Shown piece after piece: positions 1 through 8,602 of a stretch of DNA of 33,591 bases. How positions within the stretch are numbered: the first letter of the stretch is position 1; each line of letters starts with the position of its first letter. The notes beneath the pieces were generated by a model. That model was not told where the DNA came from, made no database searches, and was given only the letters and a program-made list of their open reading frames with translations. Both the position numbers and the translations under genes were made by a program. This stretch comes from Salinivibrio siamensis (GTDB taxonomy: Bacteria > Pseudomonadota > Gammaproteobacteria > Enterobacterales > Vibrionaceae). Where the stretch lies: the NCBI RefSeq assembly GCF_001996005.1, contig NZ_MUFB01000024.1, positions 6,177 to 39,767 on the forward strand. Reading direction: 5' to 3'.

Positions 1-1944
1 CGTTTGTCACGCCGTAATTTGGATAATTTAGGGCCACTGCTCTTACCCTGTGTGCTCTTGCTCGCCGATCAAAAAGCCTGTGTATTACGAGAGATCGATA
101 ATGAAGCGGGTACCGCGTTGATTCAGTTACCAGAAAATGGTGGCGAACAAACCATGCGGCTCGAGGCGCTCGAGTCGATGTATGTGGGTTACTGCTTTTT
201 GATTAAGCGGCAATATCGCGGCGATCAATCGGTCGACTTGCACCTTCACGACAATAAAATCCACTGGTTTTGGCAAACGGTCAAAGACGCAGCACCTATC
301 TATCGCGATGCGTTATTAGCCTCTGTGCTAGTGAACCTATTCGCGCTGGTCTCGCCGTTGTTCGTGATGAACGTCTACGACAAAATCGTCCCCAATTTGG
401 CGTTTGAGTCCTTGTGGGTGTTAGCCAGTGGCGCGACGCTTGCATATTGTTTTGACTTTTTAATGCGCAAGCTTCGTTCATATATGATTGATATGGCGGG
501 TAAGAAGGTCGATATTATCGTCTCCTCTCGCCTGTTCGCGCGGCTGATGGGCACACCGCTTGTCAATCGAGGAAGCAGTGTCGGTGCAACCGCAAAGCAA
601 TTGGGTGAATTTGACTCAGTGCGCGATATGCTGACGTCAGCGACCATCACGACCTTGGTGGACCTCCCGTTTGCCGTCTTTTTTGTTGCCATTATCTATT
701 TGGTGGCTGGGGATCTTGCGATCGTCCCTGTCGTGGCGGGTTTATTGATCTTAGGGTATACCGTCTCGGTGCAGCCTAAACTACGTGCGGCCATTGAAGA
801 GAGTAACAAGTACGCGTCCGAGCGCCATGGCCATTTGATCGAAAGCCTCTCGGCACTAGAGGGCGTTAAAGCCAGTGGTGCGGAAGGGATTGTGCAGCGT
901 AGTTGGCAACAAATGACCGCGCATACAGCCAATTGGAACTTTAAAGTCAAACAAATCACCAATAATGTCTCTTACATTGCTACCTTTATCACCCAAATGA
1001 TGGCAATCGCGGTGGTGATCCTGGGGGTATACCGGGTGGCGGACGGGGATATCTCCATGGGCGGGATCATCGCTGCAGTGATGCTTTCCAGCCGGGCGGT
1101 GTCACCGATGGCGCAAATGGCCAGCTTGCTCAATCGTTGGAATCAAACCAGTACGTCACTGCGGCAGCTAAATGCGATGATGGAGCAAGAGGACGAATTT
1201 GCTGACAAAGGACACTTGGTCAGTCGCAAGCGCTTAAAAGGCGAGCTCAGTGCGGATAATCTGGCTTTTAACTATCCAGAGACAGAAAAGCCTGCCCTAT
1301 ATCCGCTTAACTTTCGGATTCAACCGGGTGAGGTGATTGCCATCTTGGGGAAGAATGGCTCAGGAAAAACGACCTTACTGAAGCTGTTAGCGGGGCTTTT
1401 TCAACCTAACCAAGGTAGCTTACGGTTTGATGGCGTGGATAGTCGCCAGATACATCCATCAGACCTGCGTCGCAACGTGGGCTATTTGGCCCAAGATGTG
1501 ACGCTGTTCCACGGCACCATTCGCGAAAACATCATGTTTGGAACACGCCAAGTGACCGAACACCAACTGATGCGTGCGGTTCAGCTGTCAGGCGTGAGTT
1601 TGTTTACTGCGCAAGATCATGAAGGCTTGGACAAACAAGTCGGGGAGCGCGGTGAAAGACTGTCTCGCGGCCAACGGCAAGCGGTTTCCTTGGCGCGAGC
1701 ATTACTTAACGAGCCCCCCATGCTCGTCATGGATGAGCCGACGGCCAGCCTAGATGCACATGCCGAAAACCAGTTTATTAAAGCGATGGAAGTCGCTGCG
1801 AAGTCGCGCACCTTGGTCATGGTGACACACAATATGGCCCTCCTTAACATGGCGCAGCGTGTGATTGTGATGGATAAAGGTCGAATTGTAATGGATGGCC
1901 CGCGCGATAAGGTATTGAGCAAGCTCAATAAAGGAAGTGTGTAA
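1..1944 (+). CDS. LapB-type type I secretion ABC transporter (5' end outside window)
   Basis: Inner-membrane ATPase and permease that would export a large biofilm adhesin through a LapB-LapC-LapE channel. The frame is open to the left edge; a TTG at position 4 can be read as a start, but the visible N terminus begins inside the degenerate C39-peptidase-like domain (about residues 5-75, no catalytic Cys/His seen), and the family is near 718 residues against about 646 here, so roughly 70 residues are missing. A hydrophobic ABC membrane domain follows (about residues 95-370). The nucleotide-binding domain is complete: Walker A GKNGSGKT (449-456, counting from the TTG), signature LSRGQ (553-557), Walker B with DE (577-578), switch His 609. 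The stop TAA overlaps the ATG of the next gene by one base, showing translational coupling. Assignment to the LapB/LssB-like group rests on the degenerate C39 domain and the neighbours; the exact substrate is inferred. Confidence 0.9.
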   Translation, partial: RLSRRNLDNLGPLLLPCVLLLADQKACVLREIDNEAGTALIQLPENGGEQTMRLEALESMYVGYCFLIKRQYRGDQSVDLHLHDNKIHWFWQTVKDAAPIYRDALLASVLVNLFALVSPLFVMNVYDKIVPNLAFESLWVLASGATLAYCFDFLMRKLRSYMIDMAGKKVDIIVSSRLFARLMGTPLVNRGSSVGATAKQLGEFDSVRDMLTSATITTLVDLPFAVFFVAIIYLVAGDLAIVPVVAGLLILGYTVSVQPKLRAAIEESNKYASERHGHLIESLSALEGVKASGAEGIVQRSWQQMTAHTANWNFKVKQITNNVSYIATFITQMMAIAVVILGVYRVADGDISMGGIIAAVMLSSRAVSPMAQMASLLNRWNQTSTSLRQLNAMMEQEDEFADKGHLVSRKRLKGELSADNLAFNYPETEKPALYPLNFRIQPGEVIAILGKNGSGKTTLLKLLAGLFQPNQGSLRFDGVDSRQIHPSDLRRNVGYLAQDVTLFHGTIRENIMFGTRQVTEHQLMRAVQLSGVSLFTAQDHEGLDKQVGERGERLSRGQRQAVSLARALLNEPPMLVMDEPTASLDAHAENQFIKAMEVAAKSRTLVMVTHNMALLNMAQRVIVMDKGRIVMDGPRDKVLSKLNKGSV

Positions 1945-3338
1945 TGGGCAAAATGGTTAAAAAAACGAGTCAACCCACCGATCTCGACATGGTTGATGAC
2001 GTTTATGGCGCCATGATGACAGACACGCCGCTCAAGTACAGAGCCGTCGTTTGGGTGGCTTTGCTCCTTATCGTCAGTTTTATTGTTTGGGCCGCTTTTG
2101 CTGAGCTTGATCGTGTGACGCGCGGCAATGGCAAGGTTATTCCGCCGTCTCATGTTCAGCTTATTCAGAGCCTAGATGGTGGCATCTTACAAGCCATGTA
2201 TGTGGATGAAGGTCAACTGGTTGAAAAAGGGATGCCTTTAGCGCGTATTGATGACACACGCTTTCGCTCTGACCTTGCTCAACAAGAGCAAGAGGTTGAT
2301 AGCCTGCGCGCGTCGGTGACGCGGATGTATCATGAGCTTGATAGTGTCACGCTACAACCGGCCAGTAAGCCGTGGCAACAACAAATCGATGTCACCATGC
2401 GGCCGATGACGTTTCCTAATGAATTAACCAGCAGAAAACCGAATTTGGTTGCACGACAAAAATCGGAATACCGCAGTCGTCTTGAGAGTCTCAGTAACCA
2501 ATTAGAAATCCAAGCTCGTCAAATTGTACAAAAAAAACAAGAGCTGGAAGAGGTCGCCTCTAAAATAAAAACCTTGACCAACTCGATGTCAATTATGCAG
2601 CGTGAGATCAATATCACACGTCCTTTAGTGGAAAAGAAGATTGTCTCAGAAGTGGAACTTCTCAAACTAGAAAGACAGATCAATGATATGGACGGTGAGC
2701 TGACCAACTTAAAGCTTTCGCGGCCAAAGATAAAAGCCTCATTGGATGAAGCGATATTAAAACGCCGAGAAGCGGCTTTGCAATTTATCAGTGAAACACG
2801 GGCTAAACTGAGTGAAACAGAGGCACGTTTATCACGATTAACAGAAGCGAAAGTAGGCGCTCAAGACAAGGTGAATAAAGCGGTTATCACCTCTCCGGTT
2901 GATGGCACGGTGAAAACAATACATATCAATACCCTCGGTGGGGTCGTTGAGCCGGGCGAAGATGTGATTGAAATTGTGCCAACAGAAGATCAGCTGCTCG
3001 TCGAAGTGAAAATTTTGCCAAAAGATATCGCCTTTCTTCATCCTGGCCTGCCAGCGGTGGTGAAAGTAACCGCCTATGACTTTACTCGTTACGGCGGCCT
3101 GGACGGCACCGTCGAGCACATCAGTGCGGATACGACGCAGGATGAAGAAGGCAATAGCTTTTATTTAGTACGGATAAGAACGGAATCATCACACTTAACC
3201 AGGGAAGATGGTACGCCTATGCCGATTATCCCCGGCATGTTGACGTCGGTGGATATTATAACCGGGAAGCGTACCGTGCTTGAGTACATACTCAATCCTA
3301 TCTTACGAGCAAAAGAAAACGCACTACGTGAGCGCTGA
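1944..3338 (+). CDS. LapC/HlyD-type membrane fusion protein of type I secretion system
   Basis: Periplasmic adaptor that joins the ABC transporter to the outer membrane channel. The 464-residue product has a short cytoplasmic N terminus, one transmembrane helix at about residues 33-51, a lipoyl-like segment (QSLDGGILQAMYVDEGQLVEKG, about 73-94), a long charged region typical of the coiled-coil hairpin (about 95-300), a second half-lipoyl segment starting ITSPVDGTVK, and the C-terminal beta-barrel with PGM and VDIITGKR motifs found in the HlyD/AprE secretion family. Length is normal. It starts at an ATG overlapping the stop of the upstream ATPase gene. Together with the two flanking genes it makes a complete type I exporter. 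Confident in family; LapC role is from context. Confidence 0.92.
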   Translation: MGKMVKKTSQPTDLDMVDDVYGAMMTDTPLKYRAVVWVALLLIVSFIVWAAFAELDRVTRGNGKVIPPSHVQLIQSLDGGILQAMYVDEGQLVEKGMPLARIDDTRFRSDLAQQEQEVDSLRASVTRMYHELDSVTLQPASKPWQQQIDVTMRPMTFPNELTSRKPNLVARQKSEYRSRLESLSNQLEIQARQIVQKKQELEEVASKIKTLTNSMSIMQREINITRPLVEKKIVSEVELLKLERQINDMDGELTNLKLSRPKIKASLDEAILKRREAALQFISETRAKLSETEARLSRLTEAKVGAQDKVNKAVITSPVDGTVKTIHINTLGGVVEPGEDVIEIVPTEDQLLVEVKILPKDIAFLHPGLPAVVKVTAYDFTRYGGLDGTVEHISADTTQDEEGNSFYLVRIRTESSHLTREDGTPMPIIPGMLTSVDIITGKRTVLEYILNPILRAKENALRER

Positions 3339-3363
3339 GAAATAGACTAGTAGGAGTAACAAC

Positions 3364-4755
3364 GTGCTGAATTTCTCGCATGTGGTCAATAAAAAGCGTA
3401 TCGCGACGCTTACCCTGGCAATGAGCTTAAGCTCGCCGGCTGTGATGTCGCAAACCCTAGAGCAAGCGGTGGCGCGCTCTTTGGAATCTCATCCGCAAAT
3501 TCGCCAAGCGTTTGCACGATATAAAGCCAGTGAGCAAGCTATCGAGCAAGCACAAGCGGGGTATTACCCTACCTTGGATGCAACCGCGGGTATGGGCTGG
3601 GAGCGCACAGACTCACCAGCCACTCGCCGAGATACCACCACCGACGATGAGGTTGATTTGACGCGCCGTGAGCTGGGCGTGTCGTTGCGTCAGGTACTTT
3701 TTGATGGCTTTCGCACACAAAACGAGGTCTCTCGCACCGAGAATGAAGCCACTGCTGAACAGTGGGCACTGATAGCGACCGCTGAAGACAAGGCGTTGGA
3801 AGTGGCACGCGTGTATTTAGATGTACTTGTGGCTGATGAAGTGGTGACGTTGGCGGAGAAAAACTTGGAGAATCACCAAGAGATTTACGATGCCATCAAA
3901 GAGAGCAACGAAGGTGGATTTGCTAAAGCCAGTGATTTATCGCAGGTAACAGGGCGTTTAGCGCGAGCTAACGCTAATTTAATGTCTGCACGTAATAATT
4001 TAGCGGACGCGCGCAGTGCGTTCACTAAAATGGTGGGTGTAGCCCCTGAAGATCTTCACCTGCCGAGGCCAGATGAATCCATGTTGCCTTCGTCATTAGA
4101 TGCGTTGCTGGCGCGCGCACTGGAGACACATCCAAGGCTACGCTCGGCACAAGCGGATATTGCGGCGGCGAATGCGGCTCGTGACGGCTCGCGTGCGGCT
4201 TACTTGCCTGAGTTCAATTTAGAAGTAGACGCTAACTGGAACGATAATGTGGGGGGAGAAGACGGTGCCGGCCCGCCAGATGTTGGCGGAGAGAACAACA
4301 ATGTCCAGGCAATGGTGCGTATGCGTTACAACTTGTTCAACGGTGGCGCTGACCGAGCGCGTGAACGACAAACGGCCTATCAAACCATTGAGGCGCGTGA
4401 AATCAATGAAATGGCGCATCGTGATGTCATTGAGGGCGCAAAATTGGCTTGGAATGCTCGTACCTATCTTGAACAGCAACGCGATTTTATGCGTCAACAT
4501 GTCGAAGCGGCAACGGACACCCGTAATGCTTACCGAGAGGAGTTTCGTCTGAATGCGCGCACATTGTTGGATGTGCTGGATTCGCAAAATGAGCTGTTTG
4601 AAACACGCCGAGAGTACCTGAGCAAAGAAGCGGACGAACGTTATGCGCAGTATCGTATTTTGAACGCAACAGGGCAGCTTTTAGCCTCCTTACGGGTCGA
4701 TGTGCCTGCAAGTTGGGATACAGAGTCTTTGACGGGCCAGGAGCGTGAACAATGA
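3364..4755 (+). CDS. LapE/TolC-family outer membrane efflux channel protein
   Basis: Outer membrane channel component of the type I system. The 463-residue protein has a Sec signal peptide (hydrophobic stretch about residues 13-29, likely cleavage near AVMS-QTLEQ) and two OEP repeats, the first starting LEQAVARSLESHPQIRQ and the second LDALLARALETHPRLRSAQ, ending with the family's ELFETRREYLSKEADERYAQYRIL-type helix (first and last parts). Start is GTG at 3364, supported by the AGGAG at about 3351-3355. Its stop shares ATGA with the start of the OmpA-like lipoprotein gene. Having a dedicated TolC paralogue in the operon is typical of Lap-type adhesin exporters rather than toxin exporters that borrow TolC. 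Confidence 0.92.
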   Translation: MLNFSHVVNKKRIATLTLAMSLSSPAVMSQTLEQAVARSLESHPQIRQAFARYKASEQAIEQAQAGYYPTLDATAGMGWERTDSPATRRDTTTDDEVDLTRRELGVSLRQVLFDGFRTQNEVSRTENEATAEQWALIATAEDKALEVARVYLDVLVADEVVTLAEKNLENHQEIYDAIKESNEGGFAKASDLSQVTGRLARANANLMSARNNLADARSAFTKMVGVAPEDLHLPRPDESMLPSSLDALLARALETHPRLRSAQADIAAANAARDGSRAAYLPEFNLEVDANWNDNVGGEDGAGPPDVGGENNNVQAMVRMRYNLFNGGADRARERQTAYQTIEAREINEMAHRDVIEGAKLAWNARTYLEQQRDFMRQHVEAATDTRNAYREEFRLNARTLLDVLDSQNELFETRREYLSKEADERYAQYRILNATGQLLASLRVDVPASWDTESLTGQEREQ

Positions 4756-5354
4756 AACAGCTAAGCATCGTTTTAATCACTGGACTATTGCTTGGTGGCT
4801 GTGCCCCGCAAACTGTTGAACCTATGGAAGACACTGTGACGCAAACTCGTGATCTAACGGATAGCGATAAAGACGGCGTGATTGCCGCTCGCGATCAATG
4901 TGGTGACAGTGTTGAACAAGCCAAGGTGAACAATGAGGGTTGCCCAAGTCAGCGAATCGAGCAAGAGTCGTTTGAACTCAACGTTCAGTTTGCGACTGCG
5001 TCTGCCCAAGTTCGCGAAGATCAGTATGCAGATATTCGCCGTCTTGCTGACTTTATGCGTCGCTATCCCCAAGCAACCGTGACAATAGAGGGTCATGCGA
5101 GCAAGGTGGGCAATGCGTCTTACAATATGCAGCTGTCTCAACGCCGAGCGGAAGCCATTGCCAATGTGTTAGTGACACAGTTCTATATTGATAAAAACCG
5201 CGTAGATGCGCAGGGATTTGGGGAAACCCAACCGCTGATTGATGACGAGAGTGACCGAGCGAATGAACAAAATCGCCGTGTGATAGCGTCTGTGTCAGGC
5301 GAACATGGGGTAACAGAGAAACGATGGACTATATATTCGTCAGAAGAGCAATAG
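4752..5354 (+). CDS. OmpA-family peptidoglycan-associated lipoprotein
   Basis: Probable outer-membrane lipoprotein that binds peptidoglycan through an OmpA C-terminal domain. Visible parts: lipoprotein signal with lipobox LGGC (Cys17), a short acidic TSP3-like calcium-type repeat (DSDKDGVIAARDQC, about residues 37-50), and the OmpA-like domain (about 75-185) with the NVQFATASAQV strand, the TIEGHASKVG motif, LSQRRAEAI helix and the NRRV motif near its end. The start overlaps the channel gene's stop (ATGA), so it is part of the same operon. Such lipoproteins accompany type I adhesin secretion operons in marine gammaproteobacteria and may anchor or position the channel; that role is inferred. 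Confidence 0.88.
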   Translation: MKQLSIVLITGLLLGGCAPQTVEPMEDTVTQTRDLTDSDKDGVIAARDQCGDSVEQAKVNNEGCPSQRIEQESFELNVQFATASAQVREDQYADIRRLADFMRRYPQATVTIEGHASKVGNASYNMQLSQRRAEAIANVLVTQFYIDKNRVDAQGFGETQPLIDDESDRANEQNRRVIASVSGEHGVTEKRWTIYSSEEQ

Positions 5355-5391
5355 TTCAGCGAGATAACCTAAACATGAAAAGAGGCGTGGA

Positions 5392-7341
5392 ATGACGCTC
5401 CATCAACGTGTGCTCTCGTTTGTCATCACCGCTGCCGTGGTCATCCTTTTGGTGACCACGGCAGTGGTCTTTCATTTTGGTGTCGAACAGATAGAGCGAG
5501 AGCAGCAGCAACACTCACGTTTATTAAGCCAGTCACTCGCAGAGGCGTTACCTGTGGTGCTTGAACAGGGTGATACGCAAAGGCTCAATAAACTGGTTTC
5601 TCACTTTATCACGATGCCTCAGGTGGAGAAGATTATTGTCAAACCTATGCTCTCGGGAGACCGTCAAGTGTGGGAGTCTGACTCACCGAGCCTGGACGCA
5701 CCGGGATGGTTTACCCAACTGACAGGGCTCACAACCCGTACCCGCTCAGTCTCAGTGACTAATGGTTGGACTCAGTTAGCGCAATTGACCATAGCGATAG
5801 GGCCACAGCGAAACATTGAGACCCTGTGGAGTCGGCTTTTACAGCTGGTCCTAGGGTTAATGGCAGTGAGTGTACTGATAAGCTTAGGGGCGTCGGTCAT
5901 GTTCCTTAGCGTGACTGCACCGCTGGGTGAGCTACGAAAACGGTTGAAAGCATTAGGTCATGGTGATTTTCATCCCGCGCGGGCTAGGACGCGTGTTAAT
6001 GATTTGGCGGCCTTACAAAGTGCGTTTAACCTTGCCGGTCAGCAAGTTGCCAAAGTCCAGCAATCGCAGCAAGAAGAATTGGCACGCTTGCGCGATAAAT
6101 TGATGGTTGACCCTGTCTCAAGATTACCTAACCGAGGCTACTTCCAGCATCAGTTACAAAGTTACATAAAAGACGGCGTGGGTTGTACGCTTGTGCTCAT
6201 CGAAGTTTCTTGGTTATCGCGACTGCGCGCACGTTATGGTTACCAATATCGTGATCAGTGTTGGCGCTTGCTGGGAGAAGCGTTAACACAAGGGGAGCTG
6301 GCACAAAGCCATCAATTAGTGGCGCGTCTAAGTCATAACGAGATCGCGATACTGCTGACGATTGATGAAGAGAGCATAGTGCGTCGCTACTTGAGGCAAC
6401 TATTGCGCGCCATAAACCAAGAGCTGGAGCATATTGCTTTGCCTGTTAACCAAGGGTTTCATCTTGGTTTGGCGCAAACCCGTACGGATGATACGGCCAG
6501 CCTGATGGCCAAAGCGGATAATGCCTTACAACAGGCTAAGCGCCAAGGTGACGTCTATTTCTGGCCCTCTGATGAACAAGCTGACAGTCGTACTCGAGAG
6601 CAATGGCGGCAGATATTACTTGATGCGCTGAATAAAAATCCACTCGCGCTTTATGCCCAGCCGGTTCGCCATCGCGATAATCAACATAACTGGCACCAAG
6701 AGGTGTATGCGCATCTTTGGGTTGATGAGAGTTGGCTGGCCGCGGGGCAATTGTTGAACCGTATCTCGATGTACGCACTGGGTGAAGAGTTTGATAGGCA
6801 TGTGTTGGCTCGGGTCGATGAATACGTAAAAGCCAACCCTGTTACGGATAAGTTAGCGGTCAACCTGACGTTAGAAAGTGTTAAAAGCCAGGCCTTCCAT
6901 GATTGGCTGCAAAACTTTTTGTTGAAAACCTACTTGGCCAATAAATTGACATTTGAGGTGGCAGAAAGGGCAGTGCATCAAGACCTAGAAGCTTGCCAGG
7001 CGTTGTTTCAACTCATTCGTGATCAAGGCTTTGAGGTCGGCGTGGACCACTTTGGGCGTGATATGGATAACGTCGAATACATTAAAAATATCGACCCAGA
7101 CTACGTGAAGCTCGATATTGGTTTTGGTCAGCCGTCGAGTGATGTTGACGATGTGTTTATTCGTATGTTGGTGAATATTGCCGCGTCTCGGGAAATAAAG
7201 GTGATTGCCACGGGAATCGAGCAGTCAGAGCAGCATCAGTATTTTCATCAGTTGGGCTGCCAAGGGTACCAGGGATATATTCTCCCTCCCATTCGGCTTG
7301 ATAGTGACCACGCGCACGGTGGTCACGAGCGTCGCGACTAA
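5392..7341 (+). CDS. lapD: LapD-type c-di-GMP receptor, degenerate GGDEF-EAL with periplasmic sensor-output domain
   Basis: Inside-out signalling protein: c-di-GMP bound by a catalytically dead EAL domain makes the periplasmic domain sequester the LapG protease, keeping the adhesin on the cell surface. The 649-residue product has TM1 (about residues 8-30), a LapD/MoxY-type periplasmic domain, TM2 (about 149-172), HAMP, GGDEF-like and EAL-like domains. The GGDEF motif is replaced by SHNEI (314-318), the EAL motif reads EVY (437-439) and the usual DDFG reads DHFG (552-555), so neither cyclase nor phosphodiesterase activity is expected. The periplasmic PGWF (104-107, Trp106) matches the conserved Trp that contacts LapG in Pseudomonas LapD. 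It follows the lipoprotein gene by 37 bases with an AGAGGCGTGGA ribosome site. lapG itself is not visible in the window. Confidence 0.9.
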   Translation: MTLHQRVLSFVITAAVVILLVTTAVVFHFGVEQIEREQQQHSRLLSQSLAEALPVVLEQGDTQRLNKLVSHFITMPQVEKIIVKPMLSGDRQVWESDSPSLDAPGWFTQLTGLTTRTRSVSVTNGWTQLAQLTIAIGPQRNIETLWSRLLQLVLGLMAVSVLISLGASVMFLSVTAPLGELRKRLKALGHGDFHPARARTRVNDLAALQSAFNLAGQQVAKVQQSQQEELARLRDKLMVDPVSRLPNRGYFQHQLQSYIKDGVGCTLVLIEVSWLSRLRARYGYQYRDQCWRLLGEALTQGELAQSHQLVARLSHNEIAILLTIDEESIVRRYLRQLLRAINQELEHIALPVNQGFHLGLAQTRTDDTASLMAKADNALQQAKRQGDVYFWPSDEQADSRTREQWRQILLDALNKNPLALYAQPVRHRDNQHNWHQEVYAHLWVDESWLAAGQLLNRISMYALGEEFDRHVLARVDEYVKANPVTDKLAVNLTLESVKSQAFHDWLQNFLLKTYLANKLTFEVAERAVHQDLEACQALFQLIRDQGFEVGVDHFGRDMDNVEYIKNIDPDYVKLDIGFGQPSSDVDDVFIRMLVNIAASREIKVIATGIEQSEQHQYFHQLGCQGYQGYILPPIRLDSDHAHGGHERRD

Positions 7342-7354
7342 GTCAGTCGCTTTT
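7334..7354 (+). terminator. Short hairpin plus T4 at lapD stop
   Basis: GCGACT (7334-7339) and AGTCGC (7345-7350) pair around a five-base loop and are followed by TTTT. The stop codon of lapD is inside the hairpin. A second hairpin of 8 bp (7304-7311 with 7319-7326) lies just upstream within the coding sequence. Modest stem, so efficiency is uncertain. Confidence 0.45.
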
Positions 7355-7799
7355 CCATTATCCAAGCATCTTCACGGTGACCGTCGGCACAGCGGTAATA
7401 CTGTTGCCGGCGGTGAACCACTCGGAAACCATGCTTTTGATAAAGTGCTTTGGCAGGTATGTTACTCTCTCGTACTTCTAGCCAAATACTGTCCGCCCCA
7501 ACATGACGTAGTGTCGTTATCATCCCGTTTAAAAGCACCCATCCCCATCCTTGCCCCTGATAATCAGGATCGATAGCGATATTCAACACTTCGCCCTCAC
7601 CCGCGATACAGCGCGCATAAAAATACCCGATGATGGTTGAGGGCGTAGTGGCCAAGCGCAGCACGTAGTGATAGTCAAACTGGCGAGGCGAAACCGCCAA
7701 TTGTGACGCAGACCATGGAAAGAGGTGGGCGCGCTGCTCGATAGCGGTGATCCTCTCAATATCGTCATGATCGAGTGGGGTAATCTGGTAATCACTCAT
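7338..7799 (-). CDS. rimI: RimI, ribosomal protein bS18 N-alpha-acetyltransferase
   Basis: GNAT-family enzyme that acetylates the N-terminal alanine of ribosomal protein S18 using acetyl-CoA. The 153-residue length fits (E. coli about 148). Motifs seen: the N-terminal IEQRAHLFPWS segment typical of RimI, the EGEVLNIAIDPDYQGQGWG acetyl-CoA loop, the LEVRESN strand and the ALYQKHGF motif. The loop has Trp on both sides of the second Gly (GWGW), where small or basic residues are more usual. The start overlaps the end of holD by 8 bases, and its stop overlaps the convergent lapD stop by 4 bases. The holD-rimI pairing is the same as in enterobacteria. Confidence 0.93.
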   Translation of the reverse strand: MSDYQITPLDHDDIERITAIEQRAHLFPWSASQLAVSPRQFDYHYVLRLATTPSTIIGYFYARCIAGEGEVLNIAIDPDYQGQGWGWVLLNGMITTLRHVGADSIWLEVRESNIPAKALYQKHGFRVVHRRQQYYRCADGHREDAWIMEKRLT

Positions 7800-8184
7800 A
7801 CTGACAAATCTGACGCCAAAGATCGCGCTTAGCCATCGGGTTATCGTGCATCTGCGCTAAAGGAAGTGAATACAAGCTCTTGACGCCATCGACAATGATC
7901 TCGGGCGAGTCAATATACCAACACCAGCTAAGATGATGATCACCCAACGCAGCCAAGGCGGCATGGGGGAGTTGACGAGCTTGATCAGCGCTTAGTTTGA
8001 TACTTTTGAGAATATTGCCAAATAGCCATGCGTCTTGATCAGTGAGTACGTGATCGCAGACCAACAATAATTGGCAGTGGTCAGGCAATTGAATCACTTC
8101 TTGCTCTCGGCCGTAGATTTCTGGGTGTCGCAATTGCCACACATCGAGATCCATGGCTTGTAAACGTTGGATATCCGTTAACAT
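7792..8184 (-). CDS. holD: DNA polymerase III psi subunit HolD
   Basis: Psi subunit of the clamp-loader complex, which with chi links the replicase to SSB. The product beginning MLTDIQRLQAMDLDVW (130 residues) matches the start of the family, including the N-terminal segment that binds chi and the WxLRHPE motif; E. coli HolD is 137 residues. An ATG 60 bases upstream (8244) is also in frame, but it would overlap the preceding gene by 47 bases and add a segment not seen in HolD, so the internal start at 8184 is chosen; AAGAG lies upstream of it. Rapid divergence is usual for this family. It is followed by rimI with an 8-base overlap. Confidence 0.85.
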   Translation of the reverse strand: MLTDIQRLQAMDLDVWQLRHPEIYGREQEVIQLPDHCQLLLVCDHVLTDQDAWLFGNILKSIKLSADQARQLPHAALAALGDHHLSWCWYIDSPEIIVDGVKSLYSLPLAQMHDNPMAKRDLWRQICQYE

Positions 8185-8197
8185 GGTTTGGTGACTC

Positions 8198-8602
8198 TTA
8201 CGTTGAAGTCGCGGCGGCGAGTTGTTTATACCACCAAGTATCATCCGGGTCTAAGGGGGCAAATTCTGCCTTTTCGGCAACGTCACTGGGCGCAATTTTT
8301 AACAGGCTATAGCCCAGTTCAAACAAAGTAGACTCAGCCTCGTCTAACAGTGGCATCACCAAGTCTGCATCTGGGCTATGCCATAACGTAATTTCTTGGG
8401 TGTTATTGGCGGTTTGAGCGTCGGTGATGGCAATGTGCCCTAATATCTCTCCCATATCATCAGTTGCAAGGAGAGAAAGCGAGATCTGCCCCGTTTCGCG
8501 CAGCTGTTGGAGCTGATCGGCTTGCATGGGGCGCATTAGCGTCTCTCGCCACCAACCGTCTAGTCGAACCAGGTCGGCGGGCGCTTCTGTACGAATCATC
8601 AT
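8198..8602 (-). CDS. Hypothetical protein, possibly a small GNAT-like acetyltransferase
   Basis: About 134 residues from the start MMIRTEAPADLVRLDGWW. The pattern of an N-terminal MIR strand, a strand-loop segment around GEILGHIAITDA and a late helix DEAESTLFELGYSLL resembles a degenerate GNAT fold, but no clear acetyl-CoA loop (Q/RxxGxG) can be seen, so the function is not assigned. An in-frame TTG further upstream (8662) lacks a ribosome site; ATG at 8602 or 8599 is preferred, although neither has a strong Shine-Dalgarno. It ends 13 bases before holD and probably forms a three-gene operon with holD and rimI. Acidic C terminus ends WWYKQLAAATST. Confidence 0.6.
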   Translation of the reverse strand: MMIRTEAPADLVRLDGWWRETLMRPMQADQLQQLRETGQISLSLLATDDMGEILGHIAITDAQTANNTQEITLWHSPDADLVMPLLDEAESTLFELGYSLLKIAPSDVAEKAEFAPLDPDDTWWYKQLAAATST

